Assembly (NCBI GenBank): GCA_002305725.1
Contig: DBQM01000015.1
Span: 1-64,000, forward strand
Direction: 5' to 3'
DNA length: 64,000 nucleotides
Source of the DNA: Ruminococcus sp. UBA1394
Lineage (GTDB): Bacteria; Bacillota; Clostridia; Oscillospirales; Ruminococcaceae
A program made the translations under genes and the position numbers. The number at the start of each line of letters is the position of its first letter. Position 1 is the first letter of the stretch. Positions 8,874 through 16,089 of this stretch are shown here, piece by piece. The notes under the pieces were generated by a model, which made no database searches, was not told where the DNA came from, and was given only the letters and a program-made list of their open reading frames with translations.

Positions 8874-9815
8874 TTGCCAAAGACCCATTTTCTGACGATT
8901 AAGTTAAAAAAATATTCTGAAAGATTTCATAAAAAACTGTTTAACTCTCTTAAACTTGAGGACTTTTTACGAACATATACAGACAGATGTATTTCTGTTC
9001 CGCCTACTGAGCAGGAGCTTGACGCCGTTTATAACAGCATGAGCAAATTTTCTGAGGCGGACAGGCACATCGACTGCCATGCCTGCGGATTCAAAAGCTG
9101 CCGTAATATGGCTATGACAATTTATGCCAGTAACAATACTCCTGCAAACTGTATTATGTATGAAAAGGTGCAAATGCTTGAAATGCGAAACAAGCTTGAA
9201 AATCAGCGCCGTGATTTACAGCAGGCAGTTTCCGAAATTACTCAGTCACTCAATGTACTTTCAAATAAAATTTCACCTATTGCCGATCATGCGGTAGGAA
9301 ATGCTGAAAAAAATGAAGTTATCAAAAATGATATGCAGATACTTAATGATGAAATTTCAAATATTCACACAGGCGCAAACGGAATCGGTAGTGCTGTATC
9401 GCAGATCGGAACCAGTATTGACGAATATACAAAAATCCTCAATAAAATCAAAGGCATATCTGAACAGACCAATATTCTTGCGATCAATGCTTCCATTGAA
9501 GCAGCAAGAGCAGGCGAATCCGGAAAAGGCTTTGCTGTTGTTGCCGGCGAGGTACGCAGTCTTGCGGTCAAATCAGCTGAAACACTCAAAGAGGCTGAGG
9601 AACATACCAATCAGATTATGAAAAATGTCAGCGGAATAAAAAAATCGTCTGATTCCATTATCGGTCAGACTGCAATGACTCAGGAAAGTGTAATCAGTAC
9701 AGACAAGGCTGTTGATGAGCTTAATGACAGTTCTCAGTTTATCGGCAGCAGCATTTCTGAGATAACAGATATTATTCAGAACTTAAACCGTATTGCCTCT
9801 GATTTAGTTAATTAA
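8874..9815 (+). CDS. Soluble Fe-S (Fes-domain) methyl-accepting chemotaxis-type signalling protein
   Basis: A 313-residue protein without membrane segments or signal peptide. Residues ~25-95 carry four cysteines (68, 71, 76, 93) in a CxxCG-x3-C...C pattern of a putative 4Fe-4S domain. As far as I recall, this segment follows the catalytic H-cluster domain in hydrogenase-like sensor proteins of clostridia; here that catalytic part is absent. Residues ~100-313 are helical with the conserved chemoreceptor hairpin tip at about 203-240 (SEQTNILAINASIEAARAGE, then GKGFAVVAGEVR). It is probably a cytosolic redox sensor signalling to CheA/CheW. The TTG start is supported by AAGGAAAAG seven bases upstream; no in-frame ATG lies upstream before a stop. 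A strong terminator follows. Confidence 0.8.
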   Translation: MPKTHFLTIKLKKYSERFHKKLFNSLKLEDFLRTYTDRCISVPPTEQELDAVYNSMSKFSEADRHIDCHACGFKSCRNMAMTIYASNNTPANCIMYEKVQMLEMRNKLENQRRDLQQAVSEITQSLNVLSNKISPIADHAVGNAEKNEVIKNDMQILNDEISNIHTGANGIGSAVSQIGTSIDEYTKILNKIKGISEQTNILAINASIEAARAGESGKGFAVVAGEVRSLAVKSAETLKEAEEHTNQIMKNVSGIKKSSDSIIGQTAMTQESVISTDKAVDELNDSSQFIGSSISEITDIIQNLNRIASDLVN

Positions 9816-9840
9816 AATCCCATAATATCCTTTTTAAACC

Positions 9841-9872
9841 AAAAACCGCTTTGAGAAATCAAAGCGGTTTTT
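9841..9872. terminator. Bidirectional terminator, GAAA tetraloop
   Basis: A perfect 14-bp stem (AAAAACCGCTTTGA pairing with TCAAAGCGGTTTTT) closed by a GAAA tetraloop lies between the converging chemoreceptor-like and cellulase genes. The stem's own A and T ends supply U-tracts on both strands. Confidence 0.9.
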
Positions 9873-9876
9873 CTTA

Positions 9877-11028
9877 TTATCCTCTTGCAGTATCAGCAAT
9901 TTCCTTAAACTGCTGTCCTAAATCATCATCAATCATTTTACAGTCTGTCCTGCTGTAGAAAACGTCTGTAATATCCCACAGCATCGGACACATTCCACGC
10001 TCATAGGCTTCACGGCAAACTGATGTAAGGAAAAGCTTTACGGATTCCGGATTTTTATTTTTTGTGGCACAGCCGTATTCTCCGATTATAACCGGTATTC
10101 CCTTATCAACAAATGTGGTTTTCAGAAGCTCCATATTATTTTCAAGTTCATTGAAATCAATTTCAGAACCCCAGTCAGACCTTGCTTTGCCCCAGCTGGC
10201 GTCTTCTTCAAGTATGCAGAAAGTGGCAGGAGTGTAGTAATGAACTGAAACTGCGCAGCGTGACGCCTTATCCTCCGGCATTTTAAAGCAGGGGTCGCAG
10301 GTCAGAGTTACGTCAGTTGCGTAACCGGCAATCAGAAGATGACGCTTTGCATTGTTTCCGCCGGAATTTCTTACAAGATTTACAAACTCCTGATTAATGC
10401 TGTTAAGTATTCCGTATGCTTCTTCCTTTCCCTCGTCAGAGCCGCTGTATCTGTTCCAGATATCCTCATAAACTCCCTCTTCATTAAGGGATTCAAAAAT
10501 CAGTTTGTCGCCGTAATCCTTGAAATTATCTGCAATCTGCGTCCATATTGTGGTGTACTTTTTAAGACACTCGTCATATTCTGTAGAAAATTTTGCGAAC
10601 CAGCCGCCGTCCCAGTGAATATTTACAACGGCATACATATCATTGTCAATTACATAACCGGCGATTTCCTTTACTCGTTTCATAAGGTCGGGATTTATGG
10701 TATAATCATCCGCTATCATATTTGACCACGCAACAGGTATTCTGACAGATTTGAAACCTGCTTTTGCATATCCGTCCACCATTTCTTTTGTGATGACCGG
10801 AGAGCCCCAGGCAGTTTCATAATTGGTGATACTGCTGTCATCTATCCAGTCGCCGCAGGCTTCAAGAGTATTTCCCAAATTGATTCCAAGACCCATATCG
10901 GCAACTATTTCCGTTGTGGTCATGTCACGCATCTGATTTTTTTCGTCTGTTTTTCCTCCGCACCCTGTTAAAATGCCAATTGCTGTTACAGCGGCAGTTA
11001 AAATGGACAGGATTTTTGTTTTTTTCAT
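9877..11028 (-). CDS. GH5 endoglucanase-type glycoside hydrolase, lipoprotein
   Basis: A lipoprotein signal peptide ends at the lipobox LTGC (Cys23), so the enzyme should be tethered outside the cell. The GH5 fold is shown by GLGINLGNTLEACGDW, the SVRIPVAW segment, the acid/base Glu183 in ESLNE, the VHYY segment, and the nucleophile Glu317 in IIGEYG. GH5 members of this type cut beta-1,4-glucans (cellulose, xyloglucan, mixed-linkage glucan); the subfamily looks like GH5_4 but that is not certain. No binding module or dockerin is attached. The ATG follows a GGGGGT ribosome site. A 155-bp palindromic element lies just upstream, between this gene and the divergent sigma-factor operon. Confidence 0.88.
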   Translation of the reverse strand: MKKTKILSILTAAVTAIGILTGCGGKTDEKNQMRDMTTTEIVADMGLGINLGNTLEACGDWIDDSSITNYETAWGSPVITKEMVDGYAKAGFKSVRIPVAWSNMIADDYTINPDLMKRVKEIAGYVIDNDMYAVVNIHWDGGWFAKFSTEYDECLKKYTTIWTQIADNFKDYGDKLIFESLNEEGVYEDIWNRYSGSDEGKEEAYGILNSINQEFVNLVRNSGGNNAKRHLLIAGYATDVTLTCDPCFKMPEDKASRCAVSVHYYTPATFCILEEDASWGKARSDWGSEIDFNELENNMELLKTTFVDKGIPVIIGEYGCATKNKNPESVKLFLTSVCREAYERGMCPMLWDITDVFYSRTDCKMIDDDLGQQFKEIADTARG

Positions 11029-11064
11029 TTTTTACCCCCTGTTTACTTTTAATATAAACCGAAA

Positions 11065-11219
11065 TATGTTATAATTATAGTAAACGAAAAATTTATTTTT
11101 CGTTTACTATTAGCCGATACGCACGGAGCGAACGAAGTAAGCGGATGTGCGAGGCAATAAAAATAAATAAACATAGTGAACGTAAAAATCTTTTTTGCGT
11201 TCACTATAATTATAACATA
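11065..11219. repeat. 155-bp palindromic, MITE-like element
   Basis: Perfect 17-bp terminal inverted repeats (TATGTTATAATTATAGT at 11065-11081 and its complement at 11203-11219) enclose two strong hairpins. One is a perfect 15-bp stem at 11077-11091/11096-11110 around CGTTTACT. The other is a 14-bp stem with one mismatch at 11175-11188/11192-11205 around CGTTCACT. Between them is a more GC-rich segment with GCAC...GTGC pairing. The ends begin and finish with TA, as with elements inserted at TA. No coding capacity. The rest of the 11029-11462 gap holds A/T-rich sequence and the sigma-factor promoter. Confidence 0.75.
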
Positions 11220-11372
11220 AAAACTCCCTATTGACTATGATTTTAATGACACCTTACAGCACAAAAAAGACATTTTTTCAGATAAGACAGTCAAGAAACT
11301 ACACGTTTATTAAATCTACACAAATACTATATCAATTTATTGTTCAATGTACCAAAAATAAAAAAATATCTG

Positions 11373-11416
11373 AAAAAGCGTAGACAAAATCAAATCCGGA
11401 CTGCTCTTTATTAATA
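11373..11416 (+). promoter_or_regulatory. Putative ECF-type autoregulated promoter of the sigma/anti-sigma operon
   Basis: The block AAAAAGCGTAGACAAAATC (11373-11391), seven variable bases, GACTGCTCT and an A/T-rich end recur almost unchanged at 12947-12988 before the dockerin gene, where 17 of the first 19 bases are identical. There is no normal TATAAT at the right distance. Two copies before the sigma operon and its downstream neighbour strongly suggest recognition by the sigma factor encoded here. Exact -35/-10 boundaries are inference. Confidence 0.65.
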
Positions 11417-11462
11417 GATGAAAATCAGGATGAAGTTATAAAATCACAGAGGAGGTGCTTCG

Positions 11463-11993
11463 ATGCTCGCCGTCTGTATGACTCTTATTGATGACGCTGA
11501 AAGTCAGACAGAATTTAATGATATAGTAATGCAATACGAGAAAAAGCTATATGGTTATGCATACAGCATATTGCATAATACTGCGCTGGCTGAAGAAGCG
11601 GTCTGGGAAACATTTTTTGCAATTGCAAAATGTTTTGAAAGAATTAAAGACGGCGGAATTGAAAATATTGAGGCATATCTTGTTATCACTCTGAGAAACA
11701 GCTGTTACAAAATATATAACAGCGAAAAAAAGCATTATGATTCTCTTTCGCTTGATACTGTTAATGAAACTGAGGTTTCCTCATTTGATGAGTTTAATAA
11801 ATATGAAATTTCTGATTTATGCGACGCTCTGAAAGAACTGAATGACACTTATCAGTCAGTTATTGCTTATATGCTTTATTATGAATACAGCGCTGATGAT
11901 ACTGCAAAGCTTATGGGAATTTCAAGAAGTACTGTATATAAATATCTTAACGATGCAAAGAAAACACTGCGTAACAAGCTGGGGGGCTGCTAA
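11463..11993 (+). CDS. ECF-type RNA polymerase sigma factor
   Basis: A 176-residue protein with sigma region 2 at about 20-60 (YEKKLYGYAYSILHNTALAE, then EAVWETFFAIAKCF) and sigma-70 region 4 helix-turn-helix near the C-terminus (YSADDTAKLMGISRSTVYKY). There is no region 1 or 3, as in extracytoplasmic-function sigma factors. The ATG follows a perfect GAGGAGGTG ribosome site. Its stop TAA shares a base with the ATG of the next gene, the usual coupling of a sigma factor with its anti-sigma factor. The promoter upstream matches the one before the dockerin gene, so self-activation and control of that gene are likely. Confidence 0.88.
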   Translation: MLAVCMTLIDDAESQTEFNDIVMQYEKKLYGYAYSILHNTALAEEAVWETFFAIAKCFERIKDGGIENIEAYLVITLRNSCYKIYNSEKKHYDSLSLDTVNETEVSSFDEFNKYEISDLCDALKELNDTYQSVIAYMLYYEYSADDTAKLMGISRSTVYKYLNDAKKTLRNKLGGC

Positions 11994-12937
11994 TGGATAA
12001 AAATTGTAATCTTTATAAGGCAATTGAAGAATCAATTATCAGACCACAGTCTGATAAAATGAAAAATCTTGAAAATGTGCCTCATAAATTCTCAGAAGAA
12101 TACAATAACAAAATTGAGGAAACAAACATAATTGCCTGCGAAAAAAATACTCTGCCCAAAACCGCAAAATCAAAAAAGAAAATAAGCGTCAGAACATTTT
12201 CTGTTATTGTCGCAGCCGCAGTCCTTGCCGGTGCGGTTACTGTTACTGCAAGCGATTCAGTCAGACACATGATTTACAGATTGTTCAATGACAGCGAAGA
12301 TAAAACAACATTCAGCAGTCAGATCGAATGCACAGAAACACCTGTCTTTACAAAACCGTCTTTCACCACTCCGGTTACTTCTGAAATTCCGGCAGTTTCT
12401 GTAACAACAGTATTGCCGGCTTCAGGCACAGCCACATCAACAACATCAGTTACTACTGTTACTCCGGCAAGCACAATGTCAGGCGAATATCATCCGCTTA
12501 CAGAACTAACAACAACTCAGCATATTCCGGTATATCACGGCATAAATGCACATCAGCAGCCGTCAATGATGGCGCCTTCATACCCTACTGTTGTTTCCAC
12601 AACACCGGCAGGGTCTGAAAATTCACAGACTACTACTGTCATAAGCAATGTCATGGGGGAAGGAAACGTCACACAGTCTGTTACAACTGTTCTGACAGAG
12701 GAAGATTCGGACATAACAACACATTCTACAATTAATTATATTGGAGATGTTACCGGTATTGTGTATGAAACAACAGTTTCAGTAATTGCCACTATTGGTC
12801 CGCCTGCTCAGTCTATACCATCCCCTTCACTTACTGATGATACATCAGGAAGTGAATCAGACACTACTGAATCAACAGAACAGATACAGGAAACAACATC
12901 AGATCTCACTTACACGACCACGATTAAATTAAAATAA
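11993..12937 (+). CDS. Membrane anti-sigma factor with Thr/Ser-rich outer domain
   Basis: A 314-residue protein with three parts: a cytoplasmic ~65 residues containing the HKFSEEYNNKI-type segment seen in clostridial ECF anti-sigma proteins, one membrane segment at about 67-87 (FSVIVAAAVLAGAVTVTAS), and ~225 outer residues unusually rich in Thr, Ser, Pro and Val (runs such as TTVTPASTMSG and TTTVISN). The outer part resembles the threonine-rich linkers of cellulosomal proteins, but no sensor or carbohydrate-binding domain is recognisable at its end. Translational overlap with the sigma gene supports the anti-sigma role. The signal it detects is unknown; binding to a wall or plant polymer, or O-glycosylation, is speculation. 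Confidence 0.72.
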   Translation: MDKNCNLYKAIEESIIRPQSDKMKNLENVPHKFSEEYNNKIEETNIIACEKNTLPKTAKSKKKISVRTFSVIVAAAVLAGAVTVTASDSVRHMIYRLFNDSEDKTTFSSQIECTETPVFTKPSFTTPVTSEIPAVSVTTVLPASGTATSTTSVTTVTPASTMSGEYHPLTELTTTQHIPVYHGINAHQQPSMMAPSYPTVVSTTPAGSENSQTTTVISNVMGEGNVTQSVTTVLTEEDSDITTHSTINYIGDVTGIVYETTVSVIATIGPPAQSIPSPSLTDDTSGSESDTTESTEQIQETTSDLTYTTTIKLK

Positions 12938-12946
12938 TTATTTTTT

Positions 12947-12988
12947 AAAAAGTGCAGACAAAATCGAAAACAGACCACTCTATATAAA
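12947..12988 (+). promoter_or_regulatory. Putative ECF-type promoter of the dockerin gene
   Basis: AAAAAGTGCAGACAAAATC (12947-12965), seven bases, GACCACTCT and ATATAAAT closely repeat the block at 11373-11416 upstream of the sigma operon, with the same internal spacing. It lies about 50-90 bases upstream of the dockerin gene, in a suitable place for a promoter. Confidence 0.65.
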
Positions 12989-13040
12989 TGAAAGGGTTAG
13001 TCAATCAAATATAGTCAAAATATATCAAGGAGGTTTTCTT

Positions 13041-14738
13041 ATGAAAAGATTCAAAAAGCTTGCTGCGGCACTTTCAGCAGCAATAATCGCAGTTTCTGCA
13101 TTCAGCATTCCGGTTTCAGTATCCGCATATACACAACCGGACACACAGACATTCGAATATCTTACCGACGATTCAAATCTGGCATGGACAGACGGTAATT
13201 TAAGAGTTTATGAGGACGGCACTGTTGCCTATGGATTAAAAGAATTCAGTTCTGTTATTTTAAAACCGGTTGAAGATACTGATATAACTGCTGAAACTCT
13301 CGGACTGCCTGACGGCTGTGATGTTGTACAGCTGGATTCTTATTTATACGCAGACTATGAGGGTTGGCTAAGAATTTCGACAGATTCAAAAGAAAAAAAT
13401 GAAGAAATTGCCGCACTTGCCGGCAGCTGGATAAAAAGCGGTCTCGCCGTTGAAGTCAGAAAGCTTAACACCGCTGAATGCGAATGTGTATCCGGTCTTC
13501 GTTTTACTGTAAGCCTTAACAATACTGATGATGCTGATACTTTCCTGTCTGATTATGAAACACTGGATTTTCCCGAATCAGATACTAATACATATTGGAG
13601 TAAAGAATTCAGTCAGGATGAAATTGTGGCTGCCGGTGATTCATACTATGCACTGAAAGCGGATGAAAGAGTGAAAAGTTTTACTATTAATTATGCACTG
13701 TGCTGTTTTATACATCGGATATGTGGTACGGAGGACATCGGTTCAGTTGTTCCCACAGATTATTCGTCCGCAGCTAAGTTTGTTGAAAATCACGCTGAAA
13801 CAGTTGTAAACGGAAACGAAGCTGTTATCGTTGTCCCGGGTATTGATGATGAAAATTACGGCTACGTTTTTGCAGACGGCGGCGAGGGAAAGACATATAC
13901 TGTCAAATCCCACGAAAGATATGTTGAAAAACTTAACCCCAATATGACATATCCTGCTTCCTATGTTAAAAATTGCTATGACGTTTATGTCCTCGAACTT
14001 AATTCTGACAGCGATATCAATATCGGACTGAATTTTGTAAATACAAACAATACCGAAGGATATATTGCTAATACAAAGCTTAGCTATACATTACAGGAAA
14101 ACGGTGAATTCAAGGTTTCTGACAGACCTACAACCAGAAAACAAGTGATAAAATTTATCAGTGAAAACGGCAATATCAAGGTAAATGATGATAACGCTGT
14201 TGTTGTAATGGAAAGTGCCGGAGTAGTTGGCCCTTATGAATGTACAAGTCCGTATAACACAGTTAAACCTGTTCTTACAGCAAAGTACGATATTGGTACA
14301 GATGATTCGGAATATTCATGCAGAAGAAACAGTGACGGCGAGATTGAATTTGTGTATCTGTGCGGCGGAAGTACTTACACAGTATATCAGTACAGCCTTG
14401 ACAGCAACCAAAAATACGGTCTGAAATTTATTTCAGCACAGCAGAATAATGAAACTGCTGAAACGCCTTTTGGTTATGTAACAAGCTTCAATTACACAAT
14501 TGAAAAGAATGAAAACAGTGCAAAGGTTGTATCGGAGAGTGCCAAAAAATATGAGAGCACTCCATACGGCGACGTCAACTTCGATTCAGTTATTAACATC
14601 TATGACGCAATTGCTGTTTCAAGATATTTAATGAGTCCGGATACACTTAATGAAACAGAGCTTTATGCAGCTGATTTCAACCGTGACGGACAAAAGGATT
14701 TATACGATGTAATTGACATTGCAAAAACCCTTATGTAA
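13041..14738 (+). CDS. Secreted protein of unknown function with C-terminal type I dockerin
   Basis: A 565-residue protein with a clear signal peptide (KRFKKLAAALSAAIIAVSAF, cleavage near VSA-YTQP). The C-terminal ~60 residues are a type I dockerin: two 22-residue repeats beginning GDVNFDSVINIYDAI and ADFNRDGQKDLYDVI, each with the D-x-N-x-D calcium loop. Dockerins plug enzymes into cohesin-bearing scaffoldins of cellulosomes. The ~480 residues between are not a glycoside hydrolase, binding module or other family I recognise, so the function is unknown. A strong AAGGAGG ribosome site is present. The promoter duplicates that of the upstream sigma/anti-sigma operon, suggesting this is its output gene. 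Confidence 0.85.
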   Translation: MKRFKKLAAALSAAIIAVSAFSIPVSVSAYTQPDTQTFEYLTDDSNLAWTDGNLRVYEDGTVAYGLKEFSSVILKPVEDTDITAETLGLPDGCDVVQLDSYLYADYEGWLRISTDSKEKNEEIAALAGSWIKSGLAVEVRKLNTAECECVSGLRFTVSLNNTDDADTFLSDYETLDFPESDTNTYWSKEFSQDEIVAAGDSYYALKADERVKSFTINYALCCFIHRICGTEDIGSVVPTDYSSAAKFVENHAETVVNGNEAVIVVPGIDDENYGYVFADGGEGKTYTVKSHERYVEKLNPNMTYPASYVKNCYDVYVLELNSDSDINIGLNFVNTNNTEGYIANTKLSYTLQENGEFKVSDRPTTRKQVIKFISENGNIKVNDDNAVVVMESAGVVGPYECTSPYNTVKPVLTAKYDIGTDDSEYSCRRNSDGEIEFVYLCGGSTYTVYQYSLDSNQKYGLKFISAQQNNETAETPFGYVTSFNYTIEKNENSAKVVSESAKKYESTPYGDVNFDSVINIYDAIAVSRYLMSPDTLNETELYAADFNRDGQKDLYDVIDIAKTLM

Positions 14739-14794
14739 AACGCTATTAAGGTACATAATATATGCTGCCTTAACATAATTCACACTTCTATCCT

Positions 14795-14829
14795 AAAACG
14801 CCCCGCTGGTTAAACCAGCGGGGCGTTTT
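14795..14829. terminator. Strong bidirectional terminator
   Basis: AAAACGCCCCGCTGGT pairs perfectly over 16 bp with ACCAGCGGGGCGTTTT around a TAA loop, with T-runs at both ends. It ends the dockerin gene on the plus strand and the converging DAHP synthase gene on the minus strand. Confidence 0.93.
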
Positions 14830-14836
14830 TTATTTA

Positions 14837-15865
14837 TTAAAGTAAATCAGCAATATCAAGAATAAGTCTTTCTGTCTTTTCCCAGCCAAGACACGGGTCT
14901 GTAATTGACTTGCCGTATACACACTCGTCAACGGACTGATTTCCGTCCTCAATATAGCTTTCAATCATAAGACCCTTTACAAAGCCTCTGATATCATCGC
15001 TGTGACGCATACTGTGAAGTATTTCCTTGCTTATTCTTATCTGTTCAAGATACTTCTTGCCTGAATTTGAATGGTTTGTATCAACAATAACTGCACGGTT
15101 GGCAAGGTTTTTCTTTGAATACAGCTCATAAAGGAGTCTGAGATCTTCGTAGTGGTAGTTAGGAAGATTCTGTCCGTGCTTGTTTACAGCACCTCTTAAA
15201 ATAGCGTGTGCGTAAGGATTGCCGTCTGTGCTTACCTCCCAGCCTCTGTAAAGGAAGTTGTGGCTTCCCTGCGCTGCTGTGATTGAGTTGAGCATTACTG
15301 AAAGGTCGCCGCCTGTAGGATTCTTCATACCAACCGGTATATCCATACCGCTGGCTGTAAGTCTGTGCTGCTGGTCCTCAACGGAACGTGCACCTACTGC
15401 AACGTATGAAAGCAGGTCATAAAGATATCTGTAGTTTTCCGGATAGAGCATTTCGTCTGCACATGTAAGCTTGGTTTCTTCGATTGCTCTTGTGTGAAGA
15501 TGACGAACGTGGATAAGTCCCTCAAGGATATCCTCTGCCTTGGACGGGTCCGGCTGATGAATCATACCCTTATAGCCCTCACCTGTTGTTCTTGGCTTGT
15601 TTGTATATATTCTCGGAATAATGATTATCTTGTCCTTAACCTTTTCCTGCATAACGGCAAGTCTGCCTACATAGTCCATTACAGGCTCTTCCTTATCAGC
15701 TGAGCAGGGGCCGATTATAAGGAGAAACTTATCTGAATTTCCGGTAAAAACGTCAATAATTTCCTTATCTCGTTTAGCCTTTGTCTGAAGAACTTCCTCT
15801 GAAAGCGGATAAAGCTCTCTTATTTCCTCCGGTACAGGAAGTTTTCTTTTAAAATTCATACTCAT
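14837..15865 (-). CDS. 3-deoxy-7-phosphoheptulonate (DAHP) synthase, AroG type
   Basis: Condenses phosphoenolpyruvate with erythrose 4-phosphate, the first step to chorismate and aromatic amino acids. About 342 residues, with the class I alpha signatures: LLIIGPCSADK, PRTTGEGYKGMIHQP, a VDTNHSNSGK metal/PEP segment, and EGNQSVDECVYGKSITDPCLGW near the C-terminus. I use the ATG at 15865 because GGAG sits nine bases upstream; an ATG at 15880 overlaps that site. A 99-bp inverted-repeat element lies directly upstream. No T-box or other attenuator was seen in the leader, and the gene seems to be a single unit ending at a strong terminator. Confidence 0.93.
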   Translation of the reverse strand: MSMNFKRKLPVPEEIRELYPLSEEVLQTKAKRDKEIIDVFTGNSDKFLLIIGPCSADKEEPVMDYVGRLAVMQEKVKDKIIIIPRIYTNKPRTTGEGYKGMIHQPDPSKAEDILEGLIHVRHLHTRAIEETKLTCADEMLYPENYRYLYDLLSYVAVGARSVEDQQHRLTASGMDIPVGMKNPTGGDLSVMLNSITAAQGSHNFLYRGWEVSTDGNPYAHAILRGAVNKHGQNLPNYHYEDLRLLYELYSKKNLANRAVIVDTNHSNSGKKYLEQIRISKEILHSMRHSDDIRGFVKGLMIESYIEDGNQSVDECVYGKSITDPCLGWEKTERLILDIADLL

Positions 15866-15893
15866 AGTTTTATACTCCATTCTGCTTATCGTG

Positions 15894-15992
15894 TCGCTTT
15901 AAATTAGTAAAGCAACAATTTCAAAACAACGCCCCGACGGGTCTTGCCTGCGGAGCACAATAATTCATGTCATGCTTTACTATTTTAAGCGA
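15894..15992. repeat. 99-bp inverted-repeat element upstream of DAHP synthase
   Basis: TCGCTTTAAATTAGTAAAGC (from 15894) and its near complement ending at 15992 (GCTTTACTATTTTAAGCGA) bound a short GC-richer centre (GCCCCGACGGG...GCGGAGCAC). The arms match over ~20 bp with one gap and one mismatch. The arm core TAGTAAA and the GGAGC in the centre loosely resemble the 155-bp element at 11065-11219. It sits in the probable promoter/leader region of the DAHP synthase gene. Confidence 0.6.
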
Positions 15993-16089
15993 AAACTGCA
16001 AAGAATCAAATTTTCGACATTTATTATATCATATATCTCTGTAAAAGTCAACAACTTTTTTCCGCAGTTGCAATTAAATTATCTTTTTA

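Noticed and set aside
15866..16089. T-box or aromatic-amino-acid attenuator before DAHP synthase
   Set aside because: No T-box sequence, no leader peptide rich in aromatic residues and no terminator-type T-run; only the inverted-repeat element is visible.
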